Numbered from the stretch's first letter, positions 46,732 through 60,455 are shown. The stretch: DNA of 64,000 bases from Ophiodon elongatus (GCA_016806645.1 JACSYO010000511.1:365001-429000); one strand, 5' to 3'. Made by a program: numbers and translations. The notes: generated from the letters alone by a model not told the origin.

Positions 46732-48821
46732 CTACACGCGCACGCACACAGGAGGCACAACCGTGGCATTATGCGATCAGTGTGGCCCCTCTGAATGTGC
46801 CAGCAAGACTTTGAAGGGAAGGCATTGTTTTCCCCCTCGGGAGTAAACAGCCTCTGAAGATAAATAACTATATTCAACAAATATTCTATATGCACCAAAA
46901 TGCCCCCCCCCCCCCCAACAAAAAAATAAAAATAATAATATATGTGCTGTATAGCACTAATCAATATTTCAACAGCTCAGCCTGGATTGTTCATGCAGGC
47001 CATGAGAGGGCTAATGAGGCGGAGCAGCAAAGACAATGTGTGAACCACTAAAGGACAAACTTATCTTTCAGATCTCCTGGATCAGTCCGGGATGAGATGA
47101 GACTGGAGCGAACCACTCGAGACCTTCCGCTGCATGGCAGCTTAGGAGTAGGCACATCCGTCTGAGAGAGAGCACACAGGTCCTCTGATCTGACGTGTCA
47201 AAGTCCTCACGCCTCGCATGCTGCTTGTTGTCAGGGCACTTTGAATTGCACTTTATGCGGGAAACATGGAAATGCAAATGAATGGCACTGGATGGATTGA
47301 CACCAAATGGAGAGTTTGGAGTCATGAGGCTTTTAAAAAGATAGCTCAGTCCACCATGAACAGATGTTGAATGCATTATACTCGGGTATAGGGTGTGTTT
47401 GAGTTTGAATAATTCGGCCTATGAAGACAAAACTCTGTAGAAAAAGACTGTACAAAAATGATAAGAGGTTCAGAAAAGGTCAGAAAAGGGTCTTTTTTAG
47501 TTTTTCTAGTTCAAAATGTATATTTCATTTCAGCCTTTGTTTGTAATCCACTCAACAATTACTCGAATTCATCGAAAACGGAACTTTCACAGCTTTGTCA
47601 CAGCATCAGGGTTTTTGTCATTGTGAACAGTAGACATTCCATTAAAGAGTACTCCACCAATTTAGCACTGCACTCCAAAAACATTGTCAAACGCACGGTG
47701 AACAGAAGCAAAATCGATGCAGCAGAACTAGATATTGACTTATTCCACACATTCTCCTTCCTTGCAAAAAAACTATTGTCTTGACAGTTCTTTTGGAGAT
47801 TTGGGCAACGGAGGCCTGGTATAGGCTCATTTCTTTCTGACTCCACACCCACAGATTTTTTAAACTCGTAGTCTTCCGCCCCATCCGACGCTGGCTTGAG
47901 GCAGTGACAGTTGAAAACATTTATTTATCAGTTTTTACGCAGCTCCCTCTGGAGCCACAAAACACTTCATGCCATATTTTTTTCACACGCTGTAGCACTC
48001 CCCGAGACCTGTAAACAGTTGCCTCTTAAGATATTCATGTTTAAATTGGAGTACAGGATTAAAAAAGTTTTACAAATTTAACACAGACGTATTATTTTAA
48101 CATGTCATGTTGGAGTTTTAAGTCAAGGCTCAGAGAAAAAACATCACTAAGGGCCTTGCTTTTTTTTTACATTCAAGGTTCAGCTCCGCCTCACGACTAA
48201 AATCATGTTTCCACATCCCCCTAAATGTGATGTTAAATCTTTGATCCCAGATCTGCACTTCGCCCAGAAAGAACCCTTTGACTTCACAGCTGTGTTGTGA
48301 AATGCTGAAATAAAATTAAAATGAATAAATAAAAAGTGTTATGGTTACAGGACTATAAATTCATGTGATAAAGTTATGAAACGTTGTTATCGTGCCACAT
48401 TTTGGCTCTCCGTTGCCATCAAAGAGAAAACCACAAGCTAAGTAAACACAGAGATCCTTGCAGGCACACTAACGCACGCACAGCAGGCAACACCCAATTA
48501 TCTTTGCTCACAATAAATGAGGAATAGTCAAATTAGTGTTGGGTCCGGGAAGTATCCTCATAGATTAGAAAATAAAAAGTGGAGGAAAACATCCTCACTC
48601 GCAATTCCTCACAGACCCTCGACACAAAGCCAAATGTAGGCTATTTCATAAAACTACAACCCCGTGTCATCAAAGCTCTCCCCGCGGAGGCGTTATTCTT
48701 GATCGCTCCTCCCGTCTAAGCGCCCTATTTCTCCACATCTTTGTTTGCAACACTTGTCTCGCGTCACCGAGAGGAAAAAGCCCGCGTTTCGATTCATCTT
48801 AACAGTTTGTGTGTCGCTGGG

Positions 48822-48827
<6 letters not shown>

Positions 48828-48864
<37 letters not shown>
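48828..48864. repeat. (GA)n microsatellite
   Basis: GA run with one C near the start. Confidence 0.92.
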
Positions 48865-48868
<4 letters not shown>

Positions 48869-50477
48869 AAAAAAATGTGTGAAACTTTAAAAAATGCAGG
48901 CTTTGTTGCCAGAGAACAGAAGGCAGACAAAGTTTTTATAGAGGCAGCCATGAAGTTCTGCCTCATTAGATAGAATAGCTGTTCTATATTCAGGGTCTCT
49001 GTGGGGCTAGCAAACCCAACGAGTGGGCCAAACTCGGTTCGTTCCGCCAGAGCAAGGGCCCTTTTGTTTGTGTTTGGTGGGTGGGGTTGGCTGGGGTACA
49101 GGGGCCAGGCGGGTCCTCCAAAACCTGGATCTCACCACAGCTGAGCACACCAGAGCGTATGTAATGGACTACATAAGAAAGCCCAGTAGGATTTGAAGTT
49201 GCACAGCTTGTCCTTAAATTATCTAATCCAGTTAGTTACATCACTGCAGAGACCCAGATTGATAACTACCGTGAAGTGAGGAGTACAGCAGGTGTATTAC
49301 TTCCCCACACATTTTCCCACCAAGGAACCGCGCAACACTTCAGCTGGAGTTGGGGTTCTAAAACAATGACATCATCAAGTACTGAGAATTCAAACAACTC
49401 GCTATACCAGCACAGTATTTTTTCTTCTTGTGATATTCCAAAAGATCTTTACGGTTCATTTGAATGTGGGTCTTGTTTCTGAAGCCTCGGCTGTTTCTCT
49501 TTTGAATGAGTTCTTGTCTCGCCGTGTGTTTCTTGCCTCCTCTGACTGCAAAGTGGCAACATTCAGCAGTTGACTTGGCGACCTGAAAGCTGCTACTTTT
49601 ATATTAACAACGGATCACGTGACTGCGTGTTACGAACCAACGGGGAACGATCCCCTGACCGAAGTTCCGCTCCTCTTCACAGATTATTTAAGCGTCTTTC
49701 AGCTCATTGTTTCGGTCTTTACGGCCTGCAGCGTTCCCGTTTAGGTTCAGTCTCACAGCGCTCATCGGTCACTATTGTAGCCTAATTTTACTGTTTACTG
49801 ATCGCTTGAGCTGCATTCAGGAACCACACCATGCAAACCAAACCTTTCCTCTTGTTGCTGCCGCTTCACATTAAAAGCTTTCCACTGGCCGACCAGCACC
49901 GTGCTTAAACTGTGAAGAAGAAATACGACGTATATAGCCTAGAATGAGTCTGCCACTAAGATGATGGCGCAATTCTTCAGTAAAGACAGGTCTTGTCAAC
50001 ATCATATAGGCAAATTCTGCGAATATTACAAACCGAAACAGTCCCAGTGAGCTGAAAACAGCTGCAGGCGACAGGCTCTGACTGTGGCTTGTGACCAGCA
50101 CACGTCCAACACCTCATCAAGGTAAACAACCGCGCCTTGATATGCGGTGCAGTGGGGCAACATTTGGGCCGTGCTCACGTCACGCGCGGCTCGGCGGGAC
50201 TTTTGATTATGAAAAATGTGATCGATCGTTTTCAAAGGTCAGTGCCCTGTAGCACATCTCATGTAGTTATACTGCAAGTTTGAGACTAGTTTACAAGTAA
50301 ATTACATCCTCATTTATATTATTTCTCATGGTACCATCATCTTCATTTTAAAGTGTATGAGAGACCCATATAGAGATCTCTTATGTTCTTCAGATACTTA
50401 ATTTCTTATTGTTTGTATCAATTTAAAACATCAACTATATGGGTCATGCCATAGCATTCACAGAGATATAACAATAT

Positions 50478-50484
50478 GTATAGA

Positions 50485-50518
<34 letters not shown>

Positions 50519-50520
50519 TA
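50478..50520. repeat. (GATA)/(GA)n microsatellite
   Basis: GAGATA units running into a GA run. Confidence 0.85.
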
Positions 50521-52599
50521 GTGGGGCCAGTGTGTTTATTTTTCCACATGCATTTATATTTTCAAGGGTAGAGCTCTGATTCCAGAAGGCAGAGTCGCTG
50601 AATATTTTAAAAAATCCACTGCCTGAGTTTGAGGACACATCTCAGAGTTGTCCTCCTAAAAAAGATTAGAGGATTAGGAAACCATCTCGAAGTTGCTGTT
50701 TCATGTCTGTGTCCCAGATTCAGCCTGATATCCTTTGATTGCACAAAGAAAGCCTCTCTATAAAGGCTATGTGCTCTGGGCCAAGATAATGGGGAGAGAT
50801 TTGCACTGTGTCATTATTTTTCATCTTACTCTGTAGCAATCAGTTATTATAGGCGGTATTTCATTGATAACTAAATGGGCTTGTTCTCTATTCACGTCGG
50901 CTCGCTCATTATCGGGCTAATGATGCAAATGTTATACAGGCTATTAGAGGTGTTTAGCACGCTTGTGTCTGAAGACGTGGGTATTTGTTGGGCAGATGGA
51001 CGCAGCTCCGGGGCTGCCCTCACCCCTGACCCCCCTCACAGATGTCCCCAAACCCAGGCAGAGCTCCGTCACGAAAGCAGTGGAAAATCAGTAACACACC
51101 GGAACCGGCTTGTCAATGCGCAGGACAATTAGGGCGCGTTGGAGCGCCAGCTCTGGCTGCGCAGCGGCGCTCGCTGCTGCGTCAAACACGCAGCGATTAC
51201 AGCGCAGATGAAAGAGGGAAAGGGGCCATGCGGCGCCTTTCTGTGGAGGCCTGTTTGACCGATGGCTCTCCCCTGAATAGGGCTCCGGTGGTCATACATA
51301 AATTAAGAGGTTAAGTGAGCCATCAGGAACAAATGTTTGCATTTATTAACTAAGGATAATAGCTTCCAGCAGTGGACCCACAGACTGGGTTTCCCCCCTT
51401 TGGGTTGAATTCTTAAGCGAAATTACCATCAGTTTGGTCTATCAGGCTTTAGTTTAAGCTAAGGACGGTTTATAAGAGGATCAATCAAGTCTAATTAATG
51501 CTGAAGGCCATAATCCTTCTGTTCATATCATATCAGGAGCCACCGGGAATTAGACTATTAAGGCACAGTGTTCCAAATGGAAAACCAGGAATCACCTATA
51601 GCCTATATGCAAAAATCTTTAAAAAAAGTGCGACTCCATTCAGCCATCAGAGACGGAAATGTCTCAAGGCAGACAGAACAAACATTCCCGGTCGCACGTG
51701 AGATCCCGCAGGAATGCACGAGGCAGGTGTAAATTTAAACTGTTAATGAGGCGCATCAAAAGGCATCAAATGCGCGTCGTGCTGCGCCATTCTTCAGTCG
51801 GTCCATACGAGACAAAAGCCATCAGAGAGTTTCCCTCGCTAAACGGTGCCGAATGGGTCCGAGCAGCGGGAGTTACATTGTAGCCGCGAACCCCCGCGGA
51901 CTGCAGCGGGCTAACCAGCCAAGTCCCATGAGTTCAGACTCTAACGAGACAGATGAAGTGCAATGCATGGTCTTCTGCATCTTCTGGAGAGAGAGAAGAA
52001 AAGGGGGGGGGGGGAATACGTGTCGGTATGTAGAGCCATTCTGGGAAATTAGGACTAGAAATAAATAAACATCTCATGAGTTCCTTCTGACTTTTTCATA
52101 ATCTTAATTATGAGTTATAGTTATAACTTATCTCAAACATTTCATTACGACAACCCCATGTCCCATGAGACGCATTCATAATTAGAGTGTGGGGGGTTTC
52201 ATAATGTGATCTTCTCACTAAAGTGACCTGCAGCTCAGTGATGTGGATGTCCAAATACAATGTTGTTTATTAGACAGTCCCACTGAAGAATATTTCTTTT
52301 GATAAAAGAGCCGCTCTCACCCCCATGTTAGTAGTGGGAGAAGTAATCAGCAGGGGCATTACTATGTAACGAATTACATAATAATGTAACAAAGTTTTTT
52401 GTTGTGTACTTTAGGGCTACATTTTATGATTTTTTAGTTTTTTCGTGGAATCGTTAATTTCCCTTTTACTGAAAGACAATTTATCACAAGTGGGCTATGC
52501 TACTTCACTACATTTCAAATCGTTACAGAGTAAAAACCAAAGGTGCCATGAAAACGTCCTGAAGGGAACAGAAGAAAGGGGACGAATCGGCACCTGGTG

Positions 52600-53120
52600 C
52601 TGAGAAGAAGCTGCGGGCGTGTCTGCGGCGGCAGGAGGGCGGGGCTACGTTTCCAGACGTCATAAATGATTGCGTTCACGTGCCGAGTTTATGGGTTGGC
52701 CGCCATATTTACGGTTATAGTTTGCGTTGTTGTGCATGGCATTGTAAAAAAAAAAAAAAGTTGCATAAATCTTAATTAATGACTAACTTCATGCATCACC
52801 TGGCCAGCACATATAAGTGGCACGCCGACGACGATGTTCATGACCTGACCAGTAGGGGGCACCCTAAGTGTGGCTATCATGCAGCGCTAAATGCTAACAC
52901 GCTCCGGTAGTGACTTCTGTGTTCGCCGAGGAACCTTTACCTGAGGTGAGTGAGGTGTTTGTGACTGTGTGACTATAGAGACTCTTTCAGTTGAAAACTG
53001 TTTTTGAATTTGAGGAACGCACTGGGACCAGAGAGGCTGAGAGGACTGGTCACATCATGCTTTGAGAATAAACTACGAGAGAAGTTGAACCTGGAGCCGA
53101 CTGTAGAGGACGAGTCAACA
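52600..53120 (+). promoter_or_regulatory. Promoter-like or solo-LTR-like block
   Basis: In order: GGGCGGGG (GC box), GACGTCAT (CRE-like), CACGTG (E-box), GCCGCCAT (YY1-like), then CATATAAG (TATA-like) near 52810, a strong donor-like GAG|GTGAGT at about 52945, and AATAAA at about 53068. No long open frame accompanies it. It could be the promoter and first exon of an unknown transcript, or the later part could be a solitary retroelement LTR. Terminal repeats and a target duplication were not found. Confidence 0.3.
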
Positions 53121-53469
53121 CACTACTGAAATATGTAGAGCAAAACGTCGTCAACCACTTCAATGCGTTGCGCTACGTGGTATGTAAAATCCATATAAAT
53201 ATGATAGAAGCTGTGTAGTCTCTCCTTTGATGAAACGTGTGTGTTTATGCCAGAAGCCGCTGTGCAGTCGATACTTATTATACATGTCTAAACATGAAAT
53301 AAACAGTACCATAATGGATATTCGGTATTGATAATTGTATGCAAAGACTGCAGTTTGATTGTATAGTTTGGACATAAAGGGGTCTTGTTGCGGATGCTGT
53401 TCCACTTGTGTAGCCTGTATGGTTGACATTTATTTCAATCTATTTTGTAGCCTATTTAATTTAACAGTA

Positions 53470-54055
53470 GTACCATAGCCTATATCACCCCTCCCTTTTA
53501 TGTATACTCACAGTACATTTTAACTTACCTATACTTTTTACTTTTACTTAAGTGTCATTGGCTAAAGCAAGGTATCAACAGTAAAAGTATTCAGAAAAAT
53601 GCCCCCTTTGAGTGATATATTATGAGGCTATATATTACCCGACCAAGAAAAGTTAAGAAGTGAGATTAAAGATGCTTATAGACTTCTGTTGACTACGGAC
53701 AGGCCGATGCTAGTTATTTCCCTCTGTGTCCAGTGTTTATGCTAAGCTAAGATAACAGTCCACATATATAAGAGTGGTATCAATCTTTTCATCTAATTCT
53801 ACAAAAAAGCATATTTCCCAAAATATTAAACTATTCTTTTATCCATTTCATCTACTGATGGGTATTTTATTCATAACAATGCGTTATATTTCAATACGTT
53901 TTGTACGTCACATCTTGGTGAAAAAACGAGTGGACTAAAAAGTACAATATTTCCTTCTGAATGGTGGGAGTCGAAGTATGAAGTGTCATAAACTGGAAAT
54001 ATAGACGTACAAATACCTCAAGCGGAGTACTAAATGTATTTTCCACCACTGGTTC
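53470..54055. repeat. Teleost interspersed repeat (AAGTACAATATTTCC type)
   Basis: Contains ttacttttacttaagtgtca near the left side and aaaaagtacaatatttcctt, ggtgggagtcgaagtatgaa and tgtattttccaccactgg-like text at the right end. These are hallmarks of the same percomorph repeat group as at 4190-4975. Confidence 0.5.
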
Positions 54056-54653
54056 CGGCTGTTAAATCCACCTCAAAGTGGAGCGGCTCACCTAAATCTC
54101 ACACTGGCCTTCCAGTCCAATCAATATTGTGTGAATATGAAAAGCTCTCTGCCAAATCCAGAACCCAAAGAAAGTGCTTTTGGTACAAACTAAGAGACCA
54201 GTATACCTCCTGAGGCCACATCCTTGATAAAGCACATGGAGATACTAACTTGGCGGAACAATAGAATATCTTTTCATCTGAATGAAATTTACATCATCTA
54301 TCACTTCTGAACCAGAAAATACACCGCTATCTGCAGAAAAACCCTCTTTCATATTGCCAGACTGACCTTTTCCACTTTATTTTCAGTATGAATTCACAAA
54401 TGCATGGGAGTGGAAAACTTTTCTATCTTGTTTCTGGCTATGGAAACGAGCAGCGAGTGCTCACTAATACACGGCAAATTGTCCTAAGGCGTCGGAATAA
54501 CATATTTGAATGATGAAATCCAGCGCGATTCCCCGTGGCAGGCAAATTCCCTTAAATCCTTGCGTCTCGGCAGGCACGTACTGTAGGGGTGGGTTTTGGG
54601 AAATTAGGTGTATATGTATGTGTGTGTATGTCTCCCCGAGGGCTGATGGGAGG

Positions 54654-54655
<2 letters not shown>

Positions 54656-54695
<40 letters not shown>
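54656..54695. repeat. (GT)20 microsatellite
   Basis: Pure GT run. Confidence 0.95.
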
Positions 54696-54696
<1 letters not shown>

Positions 54697-55337
54697 ATGC
54701 TTGCTTTAGGTGCTGCCATGTGTGCGTGTCCTTTTTCTTAAATAAAAGGCAGCTTATGCAAATGAGCTCGTGTGACCAAGTCGAGGGATGACGACGCCGC
54801 CTCACGCAGAGTCTCGATGTGTAGCAGCGTTCTGCCCCGAGACTAACGAGGCCCAGCGCGCCGTCGGGGCCGAGCTCGGCCATTAGACAAGTCAATGGGC
54901 CCTATGTGAGGCGGCGCAGAGGGGCCCTGCTGAGGACGAGGTGCGGTGGGAGGAATTAGCAACAGTCAGGGCTGTGGCCCACTTCCAGCCTTTTGGAGAC
55001 TTGATAGGTGACAACCAGAGTGTGTGGCACGGCAGTCTGCTGTTTGTGTGGATTGTCAGGGGGACAACAAACAAGGGAGGGCTGTCTCCTTCTCCCCTTC
55101 CTCTCCCGTCCTCTCCTGTCAGTCATTTCTCATCCGTAGGACAGCGCCTCCAAAGCGTGGCCTACTTTCCTGCTCTCGCGCAGAATGGAAATGAGCTCAA
55201 CTTATTTCTTTGCGAACGTCTGTCTGATTTTAATTAACATCCCAGTCGTTGTGATAGAACAGCGCTCTGTCTATATCTTACAGCGACGAGATCCCACATC
55301 CGCCTTCTGCTTGTGTGTGTGAGTGAGTGTGTGTGTG

Positions 55338-55369
<32 letters not shown>

Positions 55370-55825
55370 GGAGAGAGAGTGACAGAGACAGTGAGCTGAA
55401 ATCCATAATTTAACCGCATGCCCACAAGCTGCACACAGCTACACTGATTTCAACACGCTCCTCTCAGGTCTCACATGAGCAAGTTTTGCTGTGGGTGTTT
55501 TCTGACGCACACACTCAACCTGCTACTGTATTTTTAATTGTTGCTCATGTTCTCCCTCCCCCAAACATATAGCATCATAGGGTTCTCTGTGTTGCCGCGT
55601 GGCACTCTCTCTTTCTCTCACTCGGTGTGTTTGTCATACGGCGCACACGCGGTGTATTTATAGCGTGGCCTGTGCTGCATTTGTGTGTATTCATTTGGAA
55701 GTAATAACATTGACAACTGCTTGAGAGATGGAGGGGTTGAGAGAGGGAGAGGGACTCATTTTGAGCATGTATCCACTAACGAGCTGTATTGTGCTCCGGG
55801 CGATGTGTGCGATAGCTTGAAGCCG

Positions 55826-55826
<1 letters not shown>

Positions 55827-55904
<78 letters not shown>
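55827..55904. repeat. (TG)39 microsatellite
   Basis: Pure TG run, followed by GA and GAGTGTGTG text. Confidence 0.97.
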
Positions 55905-55910
<6 letters not shown>

Positions 55911-55984
55911 TGAGTGTGTGAGCGAGCGCACGCCTACTTATTGGCAGCTGAGGGATCTTAACAGTCTCTCATTTTTTCTAATTT

Positions 55985-56693
55985 ATATATGCAACTCTCC
56001 CCTCTTCCTATTTTCTCTACTCTTTTCCTCTCTTTTTCATCCCTCTCTTGTCCTTTCCTCTCCCCGTTGCCTTCTCTCTGCTCTCCTCCTATCTCCTTTC
56101 CTCACTTCCTATACCTCCCATCCTCTCCTCTCACCCTATGTTGTCTCTTCTCCTTGTCTTTTCTTTCTCTCCCTTCTCCCTTCTCTCTTCTCCTCCTGTC
56201 TCTTCTTGACTCCTCTCCTTTCTTCTCCTTCCTTCTCCTCCCCTCACCTCCTATCTACCCTCCACTCGTTTCCTCTTATCCTATCTGCTCTCCCACCGCT
56301 TCTCTATTCTCATCCCATCTCTTCTCCTCTCCTTTCCTTTCCCTTCTCTCCTCTCTTCCTGTCTCTTCTTTTTTGCTTCTCTCTTCTCCTCAACCTCACC
56401 TCCTATGTCCCTTCTTCCTAGCTCCCCTCTTCCCGTTTCCTCTCATCCTACCTCCTCTCTTGTCCCTTCTCTATTTTTCTCCATCTCCTCTTCTCTCCTC
56501 TCTCTTTACCTCACTCTTTTCATTATCTCCCCAGCTGTCGTTTCCTCTCATCCTATACCCATCTCCTCTCTCCTTTCCTCACTTCCTATCTCCCCTCCTC
56601 TTGTTTCCTTTCATCCTATCTCCTCTCTCCTTTCCTCACCTCCTATCTCTTCTCCTCTCTTCTTATCTCCTCTCCTCCACAGTTTTCCAATCT
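55985..56693. repeat. 700-bp polypyrimidine degenerate minisatellite
   Basis: Almost entirely C and T on the + strand, built from variants of a CCTATCTCCTCTCCTTTCCT-like unit with occasional A or G. The long open frames across it (up to 237 codons of Ser/Leu/Pro) are a by-product of composition, not genes. Confidence 0.93.
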
Positions 56694-57613
56694 CAGAAGT
56701 AGGTTTTGTCCTATTACGGCCCAAACTCTCTCTCCCCGTGCCATTGTTTAGAGTGTAATGCATTATCCATCTCCATTCCACTTTGTTCACTCCACTTCAC
56801 TTCAAGTAGCTGCAACTTACGAGCAACATACGCTCACGCTCACACACACTCACACACACATACACGCACGCATGCGGGCACGCAGCTCTGCGATCCCATT
56901 AGCTTTAATATTTCAGCAGCGTCATAGCGTTTGCCAGCGGCCTTGTCACTGCATGCTCCCCCCGGGGACACAGATCCCAGATCAGCCCGGCGTGTCCTCA
57001 CCCGCCAACATCCTCACTAGGACGGGGAAAGCACTCAGCTGACCTCGAAGCTGTGCTTGCACTGTGCCCAGCATTCCCAGGAGTCGTCGTGTCCCCGGCC
57101 CCCGGATTCCCCATCACACACCCTCTTGTCTAACCCCCCTCGCAATCACGGTCATCTCAAGGGAGGAGCTGAAAGAGGGGAAGGAGAGAAAAAGGAGGGC
57201 TGGAAGGAGGGAGGGAAGGGCGAAAGAATGCAGAGGCAAGACCATGGCAGGGGGAGAGGGAATGAAAATAAGATGAGCAGAGGAGAGCGAGAGAGATGCA
57301 GAGAGAGGTTGTGTGGGTGGGCTATGGGGTGCTGATTAGGCCCTTGGTTTGAAGTGCTCAGTGGCTTACCCTTGTGGACGGGCACGCACACACACACACA
57401 CTCACGCACGTACACACGTTGCTTCGCACTTTATAACTCATTCAGCGTTACAAAGGCTTTAGAAGTATACGGTGAGGACAGTGTGCCGCGTTTAGGCATT
57501 CTGTTAGAAAGTCTCTGCTCTGCTTTGAGGTGGAATATTTCCCTTTTGTTCTGAAATTCATGCCTGTGATCAATTGGATGGACTGGCAAGGTCTGCTGCA
57601 TGACAGAGCGCTG

Positions 57614-57720
57614 CGTGTGTGTGTGTGTGTGTGTGAGTGTGTGTGAGAGTGTGTGTGTGTGTGTGTGTGCGTATGTGTATGGGTATGTGTGTGTGTGTGT
57701 GTGTGTGTGTGTCTGTGTGC
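57614..57720. repeat. (GT)n imperfect microsatellite
   Basis: GT runs broken by GAGTGTGTGAGAG and CGTATGTGTATGGGTAT. Confidence 0.9.
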
Positions 57721-58017
57721 GTGCGCGTGTGCGTGTATCTGTGTTTTATCTGCCTGTCTGTGTCCGTCCATCTGTGTGCGAAGAAGAGAGCTGAAGGTGA
57801 CGAATTGGACAGAGCTCTCTCGTACGCCTGGCAGGAGTGTGCTCACCTGAGGCATAAAAAAAAAAAAAAAAACCTCATCATCTCTTTTGTACCGGGTCTG
57901 CACAATGCTCCGACTGTGCTCCTGTTCCTTTGGCCAAGGTCTGACCACTCGTTAGCTATGTGGCGGCTGTGAAGGCACGAGGACACACAAATCCAGACAC
58001 ACGCAGGCACACACACG

Positions 58018-58021
<4 letters not shown>

Positions 58022-58088
<67 letters not shown>
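58022..58088. repeat. (CA)33 microsatellite
   Basis: Pure CA run, 300 bases after the GT tract at 57614 and inverted with respect to it. Confidence 0.96.
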
Positions 58089-58090
<2 letters not shown>

Positions 58091-58879
58091 TGTCCTGCGA
58101 GTTATAACTCATGCATGATCACTAAATGGAAACATTTGTTATCTCCACAACAATACAGCCAGAGGAGCTGAATCTTTTATGGCTCCCTTGGTCCCCCCAA
58201 CCCCCAAAAAAGGCCCACACACATGCACTCTGACGAACACTATAAGACACACACACACACACACACACAGATGCCTGCCACACGTTGGAGCTCACAGGTC
58301 GTCGTCCTGTGAATAAATCCCAAGGAGGACGCATCGAGGCATAAACAACCACACAACACCTCCCTCCTCAAACCTTCATCAAACATTGAAACGGGGGGTG
58401 GCCAGGCGTGTGCGCATCACCTGCGTGCACGCGCACACACAGACACACACGACAAGGGGGGTGGGGGGGGGGGGGTCCTTGGCGCCCTGATAAATGTGCA
58501 GTTATGAAACATTAACACAAATATATCCCCATTGTCTTGTAATGAAATATTCAGGTTCTTGTTCAGACTGATACACGCTCTCGGCGCTCATCCTCTATTC
58601 ACATGGACTAAACATTCCCTTTATGGCAGAAGCTTTGGGGGACCGCCTGCCAACTCTGTCTCGACTGATGTTTTACCTTGACTTCCCTAAGTTGCCTTAG
58701 CTGCGGTTTAGTAAAAAAAATAACACCAAAAAGGAAGCTTTGACCTACTTAAGAGAACCACAGAGATGTCCACTGTCAATTCATGCATCCCAATGAGGTT
58801 CTTTATTCTGTTCACTACATATGGCATCAACATTGCATGGCTGCAGACCATTCAAATGTGAAAATGAACAGTGCTGTTA

Positions 58880-59350
58880 CACGGTGCCTTGAGCTAACCG
58901 TCGGCATGCTAACATGCTCACAAACACATTGCTCACTAAACACAACGTACAACCTGATGGGAATGTCAATAGTTTTGCAGGTTTGGTGATAAATTTAGAC
59001 CTGATGATGGCGCAGTGTTCATTTTGTTTACAAAAACTGTCTCTGTCTGTCCGTCCGTCCGTCCCACCCCCCTTTTGAAATACAGGATGAAGATGACTAA
59101 ATATGATAAAAACTAACCACCGAATTAGACTAGCATTAGATTAGAATGAACACTGGTGCCACATGAAAAGTCAGGACCGCCAAAGTTATCACGATTTACC
59201 CTGTGGGAGACATGACTGTAGCAAAGTTCATGACAATCCATCTAACAGTTCTTGAGATGCTTCTCTCAAAAGTCACTGTGGATGTTTGTAAAACAGTTCA
59301 CGGTAATCCATCCAGTAGCTAGAGACCTTAGTGTGGACCGCGAAGCATGG
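58880..59350 (+). repeat. Percomorph dispersed repeat family P, copy D
   Basis: Contains ggcatgctaacatgctcaca, cctgatgggaatgtcaatag, gacctgatgatggcgcagtg, aaaagtcaggaccgccaaag and gacaatccatctaacagttc in family order, with inserted sequence in the middle. Confidence 0.65.
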
Positions 59351-60119
59351 CCAAAAAGTTTCACTGCTGTTGTATTCACCTTTTTGAATTCCAGAGTTTT
59401 GAATAACAGATTCAGTTTTTCCTTTCTGCAATGTGCAAGGCTGTTGTTTGTCCCAGGTTTTATTTTACAACAACGTGAATGCTTTTTGTTAGCCCACACT
59501 CCCATTGTGGATTTAGGTGCAACCTTGGAAGAGCCTCCATAGAAAATGTTAAAAATTGCCAGAAAAATAAGGGTTTCAAAGTGTTTATCTGCGGTAACTT
59601 ACCTATTTCAAGCCGATGAGCCTCTGCAAGCTGAATTCCGTCTGAAAGGAATGAAAAACAACAGCTGTCGGGGAGGTTGACAAATAGTCTCAACTCTTAC
59701 AGTAAACGTTGGGAAATGATCAGCAGGAACATAGAGTGCTGTACACAATTTGTAGTAAGTCGGCTTTAGCCTTTATTGAGCTGAAAATGGGGAAACTTTT
59801 TGTTTTATTCAAGTAGGTAAGTAGTAGGGCTTTAGTCCATTAGTTGCTTTTTATTTTACTTTTGTGTGATTTTACATTATTTTATTTTACTTACTTACAA
59901 ATCTATCGGTTAAGTAATCGATTAGCCGTCAAATTCATGAAGACGACTAAGACTTTCTTTGGTTAGGGACCGTTGGTAGGTCGGTGGACGGACGGACAGA
60001 TGGACATGGTTTTGTCCACTTCGAAGTCACATGATACTAGTATTCATGTTGTAGTGAGACACACATACTCAGAAAAGAACTACAAAGTAACACTGTGAAG
60101 AATAACTGGGCGGAGAATG

Positions 60120-60151
<32 letters not shown>

Positions 60152-60189
60152 TGTTGAGTGAGCCCTTGGACACACACTCACAAACACCC

Positions 60190-60197
60190 ACGCACAC

Positions 60198-60236
<39 letters not shown>

Positions 60237-60455
60237 ACCTAAATCATCATTGGAAAATCATTAGAAGTCTGGCAAAGTGGAGGGGCACAGATTGAGGGAC
60301 AAACCCCCCATTCAAGCGCACACAAAGACGGGCCTGCACACACACACTAACACACTCTCAGAGAGGCAGCCGGGTGGAAGGGAACCGGGGCGGTTCCAAC
60401 GTTACACTGCTAGACACACACACACACACACGCACACACACACACACACACACAC
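60190..60455. repeat. CA tracts at 60190-60233 and 60413-60455
   Basis: Two CA runs in a CA-rich neighbourhood, preceded by a GA run at 60126-60150. Confidence 0.9.

Larger units (their letters stand above)
42341..52590. other. Gene-free flank, part 2
   Basis: No gene recognised. Besides listed repeats it holds non-repetitive blocks at 43480-43790, 49560-49790 and 50870-51320 that look unlike the AT-rich background and could be regulatory. Open frames here are short and lack domain signatures. Confidence 0.55.
54056..55985. other. Gene-free flank, part 3
   Basis: No gene recognised. Contains GT and GA tracts and a non-repetitive block at 54700-55240 with gcttatgcaaatgagctcgt (octamer-like ATGCAAAT) and other possible regulatory text. 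Confidence 0.55.

Noticed and set aside
55918..56758. Three overlapping Ser/Leu/Pro open frames of 117-237 codons
   Set aside because: They arise from the stop-poor polypyrimidine tract; no start context, no domain.
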